Below are positions 32,839-40,983 of a stretch of 64,000 bases of DNA, piece after piece. Numbering within the stretch: the stretch's first letter is position 1; each line of letters opens with the position of its first letter. Below the pieces are notes generated by a model. The model saw only the letters and a list, made by a program, of their open reading frames with translations. It had not been told where the DNA came from and made no database searches. Source of the stretch: Rhodospirillum centenum SW (lineage in GTDB: Bacteria > Pseudomonadota > Alphaproteobacteria > Azospirillales > Azospirillaceae); assembly GCF_000016185.1 (NCBI RefSeq), contig NC_011420.2:3449001-3513000 (forward strand), read 5' to 3'. The position numbers and the translations under genes were made by a program.

Positions 32839-32880
32839 GCGTCGGCTGTGATGTCGGACTATTTCCTTCATCGCCGACGC
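32839..32880 (+). promoter_or_regulatory. Long hairpin in the leader of the TerC-type gene
   Basis: GCGTCGGC (32839-32846) pairs with GCCGACGC (32873-32880), and after a three-base bulge GATG (32850-32853) pairs with CATC (32869-32872), giving a 12-base-pair structure. It ends 25 bases before the TTG start, so it could affect translation. E. coli alx, a TerC relative, has a structured leader that senses pH and manganese. No match to the known yybP-ykoY riboswitch core was seen here. Confidence 0.45.
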
Positions 32881-32905
32881 ACGGCATGTCCGCAAGAGGC
32901 ATCCC

Positions 32906-33985
32906 TTGGAAGCTCTGCTCCTGCTGCTGTCCACCCCGATCCTGGGAAAGGCGGCCTGGCTCTGGTTCCTGTTCATCGGCATCGTCGCGGCACTCCTGGT
33001 CTTCGACCTGGGCGTGCTGAACCGCAAGGACCATGAGATCGGCGTGAAGGAAAGCCTCTGGCTTTCCGCCTTCTATATCCTGATCGCCGTCGCCTTCGGC
33101 GGCTGGCTCTGGTGGTACATGGGCCCGACGCCGGGCATGCAGTACTTCACCGGCTTCGCGCTGGAGAAGGCGCTGGCGCTGGACAACGTCTTCGTCATCT
33201 CCCTGATCTTCAGCTACTTCGCCATCCCGCGCCTGTACCAGCACCGGGTGCTGTTCTGGGGCATCCTGGGCGTGATCCTGCTGCGCGGCCTGATGATCGG
33301 GCTGGGGGCGGCGCTGGTCACCCGGTTCGACTGGGTGCTCTACATCTTCGGCGCCTTCCTCCTGGCGACCGGCGTGAAGATGCTGCTGATGAGCGGGGAG
33401 GAGGAGACCGACCTCTCGAAGAACCGGCTGCTCATGGCCCTGAAGCGTCGGGTGCCGGTGACCGACCGTCTGCACGGCAATTCCTTCTTCGTGCGGGAAC
33501 CCGATCCGGTCAGCGGCCGGCTGAAGCGGGTGGCCACGCCGCTGTTCCTGGCCCTGCTGATGGTGGAGATCGCCGATCTGGTCTTCGCGGTGGACAGCGT
33601 GCCGGCCATCTTCGCCATCACGACCGACCCGTTCATCGTCTACACCAGCAACATCTTCGCCATCCTGGGGCTGCGCGCGCTCTATTTCGCGCTGGCGGCG
33701 ATGGTCCACCGCTTCAGATATCTGAAGTACGCGCTCTCGCTGGTGCTGGTCTTCATCGGCGCCAAGATCTTCTGGAACCAGATCTACGGCAAGGTGGACC
33801 CGGCCATCTCGCTGTCCGTCACCTTCGCCCTGCTGGCCTCGGGCGTGCTCTACTCCCTGTGGAAGACCGGCCGCGGTCCCACCGACACGGAACACCTGCC
33901 GGTGCAGGACGCCCGGGCCGAGGGGACGCCGGACCGGCTGGCGCAGCCCCGGCCGGAGCAGGCCCGCGGCGGGGCGGCCGAGTAA
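32906..33985 (+). CDS. TerC/Alx family integral membrane protein
   Basis: This 359-residue inner-membrane protein has about nine spans. It carries the TerC hallmarks: FTGFALEKALALDNVFVI (acidic residues inside the membrane), RLYQHRVLFWGI, and VEIADLVFAVDSVPAIFAIT. The family includes Alx and TerC, linked to manganese or other metal export and tellurite resistance. The C-terminal 40 residues are polar and cytoplasmic. The start is TTG at 32906 with AGAGG upstream; a hairpin leader precedes it. Metal specificity is not shown by sequence. Confidence 0.92.
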   Translation: MEALLLLLSTPILGKAAWLWFLFIGIVAALLVFDLGVLNRKDHEIGVKESLWLSAFYILIAVAFGGWLWWYMGPTPGMQYFTGFALEKALALDNVFVISLIFSYFAIPRLYQHRVLFWGILGVILLRGLMIGLGAALVTRFDWVLYIFGAFLLATGVKMLLMSGEEETDLSKNRLLMALKRRVPVTDRLHGNSFFVREPDPVSGRLKRVATPLFLALLMVEIADLVFAVDSVPAIFAITTDPFIVYTSNIFAILGLRALYFALAAMVHRFRYLKYALSLVLVFIGAKIFWNQIYGKVDPAISLSVTFALLASGVLYSLWKTGRGPTDTEHLPVQDARAEGTPDRLAQPRPEQARGGAAE

Positions 33986-34015
33986 GCCGCACCGGGGTTG
34001 CCGACCCTGTCCCGC

Positions 34016-35026
34016 CTACCGGGACAGGGCTTCGGCCAGGAAGGGCAGGCTGCGGTCCATCCGGTAGTCGATGCCGGAGTGATCGTCGCCGAATTCCTCG
34101 TAACGGTGGGCGATGCCCATGCCGTCCAGGAGCCGGTGCATGCGGCGGGCACCGTAGACCAGGTTGTACTGGTCGCGGTCGCCGCAGTCGATGTACAGCC
34201 CTTTCAGCGAGCGCAGCGCGTCGGCGTGCGCCTCCGCGATCACCACCGGGTCCCAGGCCAGCCAGTTGACCCAGCGGTCGGCGATCAGCTCGCAGGTGTC
34301 CAGCGTCACCGGCAGCCGCACGCCGAAGGGCTGCGACGGGTCGGGGTCGTAGCTGGCCGCCATGGCCAGGATCATCAGGGCATGGGTGTCCTTGCCGTCC
34401 ACCTTGTCCGCCGTCTCCAGCGCCTGCATGAAGCGCTCGACGGAGCCGCCATGCTTCGCCAGCGCCCGCAGGGTGGCCGGCATGTCCGGCAGGTAGCAGA
34501 GGTCGAAGGCCATGTCGCCGGAATGGCAGGCGGCGGCCGACCACACGTCGGGCCGCTTCATGGCGTGGATCATGGCGCCGTAGCCGCCGGAACTCTTGCC
34601 GAAGATGCCGCGCCGGCCCGGCCCGCCGCAGCCCACCGCCGCCTCCACCGCCGGCAGCATCTCCGCGCACAGGAAGTCCATCCAGCGGCCCATGGCGGCG
34701 GAGTTGACGTACTGGTTGCCGCCCAGCCGGGTGAAGCAGTCGGGAAAGGCGACGACGACCGGCGGCAGGGTTCCCGCGGCGATCAGCCGGTCCAGCCGCT
34801 CCGGCACGTTCTCCCCGAAATTCTTCCAGTTGGTGTGCGACAGGCCCGAGCCCGTGTAGCCCACCACGTCCACCAGCAGCGGCAGGCCCCGCCCGTCATG
34901 CCCGTGCGGGACGTAGACGTCCACGGCGCGGGCGGGCAGGTCGCCCAGCAGGTTGCCTTTCAGCACCTCGCTGACGACGGTCAGGCGCTGGACGGTGCCG
35001 CGGGGCGTGTCGGGCGAACGGTGCAT
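34016..35026 (-). CDS. Esterase of the esterase D/PF00756 type
   Basis: This 336-residue alpha/beta hydrolase belongs to the putative esterase family that includes esterase D and antigen 85. The nucleophile elbow is GKSSGGYGAM (second Ser of the pair, near residue 147), the acid lies in DCGDRDQYN, and the catalytic His in DDHSGIDYRM. The segment PVVVAFPDCFTRLGGNQYVNS is typical of the family. No signal peptide, so cytoplasmic. A role such as carboxylesterase or S-formylglutathione-like hydrolase cannot be fixed. It lies alone, followed upstream by a Nudix gene on the same strand. Confidence 0.87.
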   Translation of the reverse strand: MHRSPDTPRGTVQRLTVVSEVLKGNLLGDLPARAVDVYVPHGHDGRGLPLLVDVVGYTGSGLSHTNWKNFGENVPERLDRLIAAGTLPPVVVAFPDCFTRLGGNQYVNSAAMGRWMDFLCAEMLPAVEAAVGCGGPGRRGIFGKSSGGYGAMIHAMKRPDVWSAAACHSGDMAFDLCYLPDMPATLRALAKHGGSVERFMQALETADKVDGKDTHALMILAMAASYDPDPSQPFGVRLPVTLDTCELIADRWVNWLAWDPVVIAEAHADALRSLKGLYIDCGDRDQYNLVYGARRMHRLLDGMGIAHRYEEFGDDHSGIDYRMDRSLPFLAEALSR

Positions 35027-35113
35027 GGTCGGTATCCGGTTCCGGAGGGAGGGAAGGGAGGAAAGGGAAAAGAACGGCAGGAGGGAAGGCGTCGCGTCCG
35101 TGACGCGCCGCGG

Positions 35114-35659
35114 TCAGAGGCCGTGAACCGGGTCCGGCGGATTGCCGCCGGGCGGGAAGTCGCGCTGACCCAGCCGGGCGCGGTGTTCGTTCAGGGACCA
35201 GACTACGCTGGGGAAGGCGAGCTGGCTCCAGGGGATGTCGTCCCAGGCGAACAGGCCGACCTCCACGCTCTCCGGGCCGGGCTCGATCGCGGGCGAGAGC
35301 AGGCGGGCGCGGAAGATGAGCTGGACCTGGCTGATGCGGGGGATGTCGTAGACCGCCAGCAGGCAGTCGATCTCGATGCGGGCGCGGGCTTCCTCCCACG
35401 CCTCGCGGGCGGCGCCGGCCGCCGAGGCCTCGCCCAGCTCCATGTAGCCGGCGGGCAGGGTCCAGAAGCCGCGGCGCGGCTCGATCGCGCGGCGGCACAG
35501 CAGGATGCGTCCGTCCTCCCAGGTGGTGACGGAGCCGACGACGATCTTCGGGTTCTCGTAGGCGATGTAACCGCAGTCGGGGCAGACCAGCCGCTCGCGG
35601 TCCTCGCCTTCGGGGATGGTGCGGACGCTGGGTCCGCCTTGTTTCTGGCCGGGCGTCAT
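35114..35659 (-). CDS. Nudix hydrolase
   Basis: This 181-residue Nudix pyrophosphohydrolase has a short N-terminal zinc-ribbon-like half (CPDCGYIAYENPK) before the Nudix fold. The Nudix box is GYMELGE, then seven residues, then REAWEEARA; the glycine near the end of the standard box is Arg here. DIPRISQVQLIFRARL follows, a pattern of ADP-ribose pyrophosphatase-like members. The ATG at 35659 is used because upstream sequence is not conserved-looking. Substrate is probably a nucleoside diphosphate derivative; not certain. Confidence 0.88.
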   Translation of the reverse strand: MTPGQKQGGPSVRTIPEGEDRERLVCPDCGYIAYENPKIVVGSVTTWEDGRILLCRRAIEPRRGFWTLPAGYMELGEASAAGAAREAWEEARARIEIDCLLAVYDIPRISQVQLIFRARLLSPAIEPGPESVEVGLFAWDDIPWSQLAFPSVVWSLNEHRARLGQRDFPPGGNPPDPVHGL

Positions 35660-35732
35660 GGCCCCCAGTGTGGAACGGGCGCGCCGGCCGGGCAAGGCCG
35701 GTGCGCGCCGTTCGCGGCGGGAAGTCCGCCCG

Positions 35733-35906
35733 TCAGTTCTTCACGTCCTTGGCCGTGTCCTCGACCGCGCGGCCGCCGGCCTGCAGGTCCTCGCCGGCCC
35801 CCTCGACGGTGTTGCAGGCGGACACGCCGCAGGCGGCAAGGAGAAGCGCCGCGGCCCAGAACTTCCTCCAGGAAAAATGCGTTGCCCAAGCGAGATGCGT
35901 CGCCAT
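35733..35906 (-). CDS. Entericidin-like small lipoprotein
   Basis: This 57-residue protein starts at ATG 35906, with AAAGGA about seven bases upstream. After a short basic/aromatic head and a hydrophobic segment (FWAAALLLAACG) comes the lipobox VSAC, with the lipidated Cys31. The mature part CNTVEGAGEDLQAGGRAVED, then TAKDVKN, is the hallmark of the entericidin A/B family, small membrane lipoproteins linked to stationary-phase lysis or envelope stress. The partner entericidin is not next to it. Confidence 0.9.
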   Translation of the reverse strand: MATHLAWATHFSWRKFWAAALLLAACGVSACNTVEGAGEDLQAGGRAVEDTAKDVKN

Positions 35907-36098
35907 GTCTGTTCCTTTCGTTCGTGCCGGAGAGGCTCGTCCGGGTCCGTCGCGGCATCGGCCGCGGGACGGTCAAAGGAACGGCGGCTTGTCAACGAGG
36001 TTCCGGTGACCTTCCTGGGGTAAGACCCTCGGAAGGGGACGCCTCCGGAAGCGGACCCGGCCCATGGCGCCGGATGGCCGGAGCGCGTAACCGCAGCT

Positions 36099-36122
36099 CC
36101 GATGGCCGACGCCGGCCATCGG
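36099..36122 (-). terminator. Hairpin after a small unknown gene
   Basis: CCGATGGCC at 36099-36107 pairs with GGCCATCGG at 36114-36122 around a six-base loop. It lies 24 bases past the stop of the gene at 36146-36397 on the minus strand. There is no clear T-run. Confidence 0.5.
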
Positions 36123-36145
36123 GCAATGTCAGTGCAGGCGGAGGA

Positions 36146-36397
36146 TCAGGCCCGGATGTCCAGGAAGGCGCCGCGGCTGCGGCCCTGGTCCAGCGCCTGC
36201 TGGCGCTCATCCTCGCTGGGCGTGCCGGCGAAGGCCTGGACCTGACGCTCCTGCTGGTCGTCCTGCGCCTGCTGGGCGGTGGCCGCCGGATCGACCGGCT
36301 GCACCGGGGTGCGGACGAACTGCTCCGCCGGGCGGACGCCGTTCGCCTGGAAAGCCGACCCGTAGCCGGCCGAGTTGAAGATCGAACCCACGGCCAT
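36146..36397 (-). CDS. Small unknown protein (83 aa)
   Basis: This protein was not recognised. It begins MAVGSIFNSAGYGSAFQ, has PVQPVDPAATAQQAQDDQQ in the middle and ends with the helix-forming SEDERQQALDQGR and GAFLDIRA. It has no signal peptide or membrane span and is polar and Gln-rich. The ATG at 36397 has GAGGTG about seven bases upstream; the frame extends four codons farther. The conserved-looking C-terminal end RGAFLDIRA suggests a real gene with possible partner binding there. Confidence 0.65.
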   Translation of the reverse strand: MAVGSIFNSAGYGSAFQANGVRPAEQFVRTPVQPVDPAATAQQAQDDQQERQVQAFAGTPSEDERQQALDQGRSRGAFLDIRA

Positions 36398-36608
36398 GAT
36401 ACACCTCACTCAGTTATCCCGAGTCTTACTCCAATAGATGGGCACGGTAAAGTCGCCCTTCACCCTGTATCCGGAAGTGTTCCGGCATGGCTGGCCTGCA
36501 CGGCCCTGCGCGGATCCCGGCACCATGGCCGGAGCCCGACCCCGGCTCCGGCTGTTTACCGCCCGGACCCGCCCCGATCCTTCGGGGCCGACTGACAGGA
36601 GAGCCGTC

Positions 36609-36929
36609 ATGGACGCCGCCCGGGAGCAGGAACACGAGGAGCGTATCCGCCGCAAGGCGCACGAGATCTGGGAACGCGAGGGCCGGCCGGAGGGCCGCGC
36701 CGCGGAACACTGGGACAAGGCCGCCGAGCTGGTGGCGCAGGAGGAGGGCACGACGGCCACGCTCCGGCGCAACCCCTCGCACGGGCCGGACGACGTGGCC
36801 CGGCGCGACCAGCCGGTGGAGCCGCTCCTGGCCGTGGAGACTCTGGGCGATCTGCCCAACCTCGCCGACCAGGGAGAGGAGCGCCAGTTCCCCGCCCCCG
36901 ATCGCCGTACCGCCCGGGAAGAAGGCTGA
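36609..36929 (+). CDS. DUF2934-type protein
   Basis: This 106-residue protein opens with EERIRRKAHEIWEREGRPEG, then AAEHWDKAAELVAQ. This is the DUF2934 pattern, a short helical motif found in many rhizobial and related proteins and of unknown function. The rest is polar without clear features. The ATG at 36609 has AGGAGAG upstream (36597-36603). It lies alone between a small unknown gene (-) and a symporter gene (+). Confidence 0.8.
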   Translation: MDAAREQEHEERIRRKAHEIWEREGRPEGRAAEHWDKAAELVAQEEGTTATLRRNPSHGPDDVARRDQPVEPLLAVETLGDLPNLADQGEERQFPAPDRRTAREEG

Positions 36930-37096
36930 CCGCCGACCCGTCCCCGCCTGTCCGCCCCGCAGCGGCCCGGACACGCAACCGGACGGAACCCGGACAAGGG
37001 GTATGGCCCCCACGCCCGCAGTGGCGCTATTGTCGCGCACCAAGCGGTCCGGTTCATGCCGGCTGCCGGCAATAAAGCGTCTGGAGGGACGGGCAA

Positions 37097-38476
37097 TTGA
37101 CTAAGGTTGGTTCGGAGGGCGCGGAGGACGGGGTGGCCGTGCCGCACTGGTCGTCGCGTTTCGCCTTCATCATGGCGGCGGTGGGCTCCGCCGTCGGGCT
37201 GGGGAACATCTGGAAGTTCCCCTACATGACGGGCACGGGCGGGGGGGCCGCCTTCGTCCTTTTCTATCTGGGCTGCGTGCTCATGGTCGGGGTCCCCGTG
37301 CTGGTGGCGGAGCTGATGCTCGGCCGCCGGGCCCAGCGGGGGCCGATCGGGGCCCTGGTCGCGCTGGGGCGCCGCTACGGCGGCACCCCCGCCTGGGGGC
37401 TGGTGGCCGGTATGGGGGTGGTGGCGGCGTTCCTCATCCTCAGCTTCTACAGCGTCATCGCCGGCTGGGCGCTGGCCTACATCCCCAAGCTCGCGGTCGG
37501 CGCCTTCGCCGGGGCCACGGCCCAGGCCACCGGCGCCGTCTTCGACGGGCTCCTGGCCGACCCGGTGGCGATGGCGGGATGGCATACCCTGTTCATGGCC
37601 CTGACCGTGGTGATCGTGGCGCAGGGCGTGACCGGAGGCATCGAGCGGGCGGTCACGCTGCTGACTCCCGCGCTGTTCGTGATGCTGGTGATCCTGGCCA
37701 TCTATGCCTCGGTGACCGGCGACTTCGCGCGCGGCATGGCGTTCCTGTTCACGCCCGACTTCTCCAAGCTGACGACGGAGGTGGCGATCAGCGCCGCGGG
37801 ACAGGCCTTCTTCTCCCTCTCCATCGGGTTGGGCACCATGCTCGCCTACGGTGCCTATGTGGGGGACAATGTCTCGCTGCCGAAGATGACGCTGACCATC
37901 GCCGGCGCCGATACCGCCTGCGCGCTGGTGGCGGGCGTGGCGATCTTCCCCATCGTCTTCGCCAGCGGGCTGGACCCGGCGGGCGGTCCGGGGCTGGTGT
38001 TCGTGACCCTGCCCGTGGCCTTCGGTGCCATGCCCTTCGGCTCGCTGTTCGGGGCGGTCTTCTTCGTGCTGCTGGCGGTGGCGGCGCTGACCTCCTCCGT
38101 CTCCCTGCTGGAGCCGATCGTCGCCTCTCTTCAGGAGCGGGTGCGGCTGCCCCGCATCGTGCTGGCGCTGGGTGTCGCCTGCCTCTCCTGGGTCCTGGGC
38201 TTCCTCACCATCTTCTCCTTCAACCGCTGGAGCGACATCCACCCGCTGGGCGGCGGGCGCACCTTCTTCGACCTGATCGACTACGCCACCACCAACATCA
38301 TGTTGCCGCTGGGCGGCGTGCTGCTGGCCGTGTTCGCCGGCTGGGTGCTGACACGGGAGGCGCGGGTGGAGGAATTCGGCATGGGCGAGGGCGTGGTCTA
38401 CCGCGTCTGGCTGTTCCTGGTCCGGTTCCTGGCGCCTGCGGCCATCGTCATAGTGGCCCTCGACGCCCTGTTCTGA
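37097..38476 (+). CDS. Sodium-dependent transporter, neurotransmitter:sodium symporter family
   Basis: This 459-residue inner-membrane protein has about 11 spans. Span 1 is GSAVGLGNIWKFPYMTGTGG, the family signature with the unwound sodium- and substrate-binding site. Span 6 includes AAGQAFFSLSIGLGTMLAYGAY, and span 8 has LTSSVSLLEP. This LeuT-like family imports amino acids or related compounds with sodium. The TTG at 37097 is decided by GGAGGG (37083-37088) eight bases upstream. Substrate cannot be told; no biosynthetic or catabolic partner is adjacent. Confidence 0.93.
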   Translation: MTKVGSEGAEDGVAVPHWSSRFAFIMAAVGSAVGLGNIWKFPYMTGTGGGAAFVLFYLGCVLMVGVPVLVAELMLGRRAQRGPIGALVALGRRYGGTPAWGLVAGMGVVAAFLILSFYSVIAGWALAYIPKLAVGAFAGATAQATGAVFDGLLADPVAMAGWHTLFMALTVVIVAQGVTGGIERAVTLLTPALFVMLVILAIYASVTGDFARGMAFLFTPDFSKLTTEVAISAAGQAFFSLSIGLGTMLAYGAYVGDNVSLPKMTLTIAGADTACALVAGVAIFPIVFASGLDPAGGPGLVFVTLPVAFGAMPFGSLFGAVFFVLLAVAALTSSVSLLEPIVASLQERVRLPRIVLALGVACLSWVLGFLTIFSFNRWSDIHPLGGGRTFFDLIDYATTNIMLPLGGVLLAVFAGWVLTREARVEEFGMGEGVVYRVWLFLVRFLAPAAIVIVALDALF

Positions 38477-38525
38477 CGGCGGCTACAAGGGGGGAGGTGA
38501 TTCCCCCCTTGCGCCGGAGGTGCCG

Positions 38526-38957
38526 ATGCTGACCCTGCTGCTCAACGTGCTCTGGCTGGTGCTGTTCGGCTTCGCCGCCGCGATCGGCTGGTTCACGGCG
38601 GCGCTGGTGATGCTGATCACCATCGTCGGCATTCCCTGGGCGCGCTCGGCCCTGACCATCGGCGTCTTCATGCTGTGGCCGTTCGGGCGCACGGCGGTGG
38701 ACCGCCGCCTGCTGACGGGGGAGGAGGACATCGGCACCGGCGCGCTGGGCACGCTGGGCAACGTCCTCTGGTTCCTCTTCGCCGGCTGGTGGCTGGCGCT
38801 GGGGCATCTGCTGATCGGTCTGGCCTTCTGCCTGACCATCATCGGCATCCCGTTCGGCTTCCAGCACTTCAAGTTCGCCGGCCTGTCGCTGGCCCCGATC
38901 GGCAAGGAGATCGTGGACGCCCCGGTGGTGGACGCGATCCGCGCCCGCTACCGCTGA
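38526..38957 (+). CDS. yccF: YccF-type inner membrane protein
   Basis: This 143-residue protein consists of two YccF domains. Each has a hydrophobic stretch followed by the conserved turn (MLITIVGIPWARSAL and CLTIIGIPFGFQHFK). LNVLWLVLFGF and LGNVLWFLFAGWW are the matching first spans. The family has no settled role. The ATG at 38526 has GGAGG (38516-38520) five bases upstream. It follows the symporter gene by 49 bases and may be in the same transcript. Confidence 0.88.
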   Translation: MLTLLLNVLWLVLFGFAAAIGWFTAALVMLITIVGIPWARSALTIGVFMLWPFGRTAVDRRLLTGEEDIGTGALGTLGNVLWFLFAGWWLALGHLLIGLAFCLTIIGIPFGFQHFKFAGLSLAPIGKEIVDAPVVDAIRARYR

Positions 38958-38977
38958 CGCCGGCGGGGCTCCTCCCA

Positions 38978-40042
38978 TCAGCCGGGCAGCGGCTCCAGCA
39001 GGTCGGGGGCGCGGCCGGTCTCCACCGCCTCGCTCCAGGCATCGGCCAGCCGCTGCGTCTCCGCCACCGCGGCCCGCCAGACGCGCAGCCGCTCCGGCGT
39101 CGGCAGGCGCCGGAAGTCGGTGCGGTCCGGCACCTTGCCGCCGGGCAGGGCGGCCAGGAACGCCGGGCTCGGGCAGACCAGCAGCGTGCGGGACAGGTTG
39201 CGCGGGTCCGGCCGGCGCCAGCGCAGGGCCTTGTCGAACCAGCCGGGCACGATCCGGTCGGAGAAGTGCGGGTACAGCACCAGCCCGGGTGCCTGATAGG
39301 GAATGTCCAGGTGGTAGTCCATGATGCCGCCGTCCAGGTACAGGCCCGGGCGCGCGCCGTGCAGCTCCGGCACCGGCTCGAAGACGAAGGGCACGGCGCC
39401 CGAGGCCAGCAGCGCCGGCACCAGATTCTGCGGCGTCAGCGGCACCGGCTGGGTCGGGAAACCCCGGTGGCAGTCGAAGGGCGGCCGGCTGCGGGCGTCG
39501 TAGATCAGGGTGCGCTCGAAGAACAGCGGCAGGCTGCGCCGGCTGATCCCGTTGGCGAGCGCCGCCGCGGCCAGTCCTGCGCCCATGCCGAGCGGATGCG
39601 GCCGGCCGATCGGCCCCTTGCCGCGCACCGCCAGGATGGCCAGCCGCATGGCGGGATGGGACAGGATCTCCTCCGCCCCCGTCTCCCCCAGGATCACCTC
39701 CAGGATGCCGCGGCAGTCCGCCGTCAGCCGGGCCGGGGTGACCGGCGGCTCCACCGTGTAGTCCAGATAGTACTCCTCGAAGCGGCGGCAGGCCTCCACC
39801 GGGTCGCGGCGGGCCACGCAGGCGAAGCGCCAGCCGCCGATCGAACTGGCGACCATGGCCAGCGGCCGGGTGCGCTGCCGGAACCAGCGGCCGAAGATGG
39901 CGCGGTCCAGCCGGGTCAGCGACAGCCACTTCGGTCCGCCCGAGGCACCGGCCACCACGTCGAACAGGTCCTCGTGCAGGCCCTCCTCCCGGATGCGCCG
40001 GATAGCCTCGGGTCCTGCGAGAAGGCGGAGCGGACGGTCCAT
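38978..40042 (-). CDS. Patatin-like phospholipase
   Basis: This 354-residue protein has a patatin-like Ser/Asp dyad: the nucleophile in VAGASGGPKWLSL (GASGG, Ser near residue 32) and the Asp of LDGGIMDYH (DGG motif, near residue 238). The oxyanion glycine-rich turn normally before the serine is weak. The start ATG at 40042 is used because the N-terminal LRLLAGPEAIRRIREEG looks like the family's first helix. It probably cleaves acyl esters of membrane lipids. No signal peptide. It is convergent with yccF. Confidence 0.82.
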   Translation of the reverse strand: MDRPLRLLAGPEAIRRIREEGLHEDLFDVVAGASGGPKWLSLTRLDRAIFGRWFRQRTRPLAMVASSIGGWRFACVARRDPVEACRRFEEYYLDYTVEPPVTPARLTADCRGILEVILGETGAEEILSHPAMRLAILAVRGKGPIGRPHPLGMGAGLAAAALANGISRRSLPLFFERTLIYDARSRPPFDCHRGFPTQPVPLTPQNLVPALLASGAVPFVFEPVPELHGARPGLYLDGGIMDYHLDIPYQAPGLVLYPHFSDRIVPGWFDKALRWRRPDPRNLSRTLLVCPSPAFLAALPGGKVPDRTDFRRLPTPERLRVWRAAVAETQRLADAWSEAVETGRAPDLLEPLPG

Positions 40043-40176
40043 GCGCCGGCGGTCCCATGCTGCGCTGCGGAAGGGCGCAGGGTAGGGCAGCCGCCGCGGC
40101 CCCCGCAACCCCGGCACAGGGGGGGCCGGCCGGCAGGCCCGACAGGCGGCCGGGAGGGGATCGGCGGGGGGAAGGT

Positions 40177-40520
40177 TGGTGCGGACGGCGGGACTCGAAC
40201 CCGCACTCCCTTACGGGAACCAGATTTTCGTACCACTTCGGCTTTCGCCGCCGCGGGGGCCGTTCCTGCCGGGCCGGTCCCGCGTTCGTGGTCTGGACTA
40301 TCCCTTCACCCTAGCCGCTTGCCGGCCTTAGGTGCCGCCCGTCTAGTCTCTACACCTTCCCGCCGCCGGGGTTGCCCCGGGGGCGGCGGGCTTGACTCGG
40401 GATCGGCATGGGTCCTGGGACCCGAAGCTTTCCCCGACTTTGGGCGGTTCTACTCCCCCGGTTTCCCGGGGGGCACTCCAAATCAAAGTCTGCTGCGTCT
40501 ACCGGTTTCGCCACGTCCGC
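40177..40520 (-). tRNA. tRNA-Leu(UAA) interrupted by a group I intron
   Basis: On the minus strand the 5' exon is 40520-40486 (35 bases, starting GCGGACG and ending ACTT) and the 3' exon is 40228-40177 (52 bases, AAAATCTGG to CCA). The acceptor stem GCGGACG pairs with CGTCCGC, the discriminator is A, and CCA is encoded. The long variable arm (TCCC-GTAA-GGGA) and T arm GCGGGTTCGAGTCCCGC mark a leucine tRNA. Joined, the anticodon loop reads CTTAAAA, anticodon UAA. The top pair of the anticodon stem is a G-G mismatch (GCAGA against TCTGG). Confidence 0.93.
40229..40485 (-). other. Self-splicing group I intron in tRNA-Leu(UAA)
   Basis: The 257-base intron splits the anticodon after U34. P1 forms between exon ACTT and GAGT near the intron start, giving the expected U-G wobble at the 5' splice site. 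P2 is a GC hairpin with a GAAA loop. The catalytic core shows AGACTAGACG and GGGATAGTCC, the two strands of P7, preceded by AAGGTGTAGAG. The 3' end has GGC-GAAA-GCC, then GAAGTGGTACG with the terminal guanosine. These patterns match the IC3-type tRNA-Leu introns of cyanobacteria and plastids. No homing endonuclease frame fits inside. Confidence 0.92.
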
Positions 40521-40655
40521 ACCGAGGCGGGGGACCATGCCACAACCCGAACCGGATTTCGAGGGGCAGCGCCCGGCCCGGCCCGCCGGCGGGACCGGAT
40601 GCCGCGGACCCCGCCTCCTTGATCCGCGGGGCCGGCGGGGCCATCTCGGCAGACC

Positions 40656-40829
40656 ATGACCGAATCCCAATGGATGAGCCTCGTCTACGCATTGGCCCTG
40701 CTGGTCCTGCTGGTGCCGGCCTTCCTCCGGCTGCGCATGCCGGGGCAGGTGCTGCTGCGCAACATCGCCCTCTGGCTGGCGGCCTTCGCGGCGCTCGGTC
40801 TGATCTACAGCCTGTTCGGGCCGTTCTGA
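40656..40829 (+). CDS. Small membrane protein (57 aa)
   Basis: The frame starts at ATG 40656 and reads [20 protein letters not shown], then [16 protein letters not shown], then a second span [21 protein letters not shown]. Two spans with a short basic loop between them are clear. Similar short sequences form the N-terminal membrane part of alphaproteobacterial retropepsin-like proteases, but no protease domain follows here. Function unknown. It lies between the tRNA-Leu and pgk. Confidence 0.65.
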   Translation: MTESQWMSLVYALALLVLLVPAFLRLRMPGQVLLRNIALWLAAFAALGLIYSLFGPF

Positions 40830-40983
40830 CGGGAGACCGTGCCGCGCTGCGGAAGCCGCACATCCGCCGGTCGATGCCGCGCGGCGCTGGTTGAAACGGT
40901 CCGGGGGCTGTGCTTCCCTCGCGGCCGCGAACGGCACATCGCCAACCAGAATTCAACCAATCTCAAACACGGGGAACGCAGTC

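Noticed and set aside
32740-32905. A yybP-ykoY (manganese) riboswitch before the TerC gene
   Set aside because: The conserved core could not be found by eye; only a simple hairpin is supported.
33998-36595. An 865-residue plus-strand frame
   Set aside because: It is the shadow of the esterase and Nudix genes; no recognisable domain.
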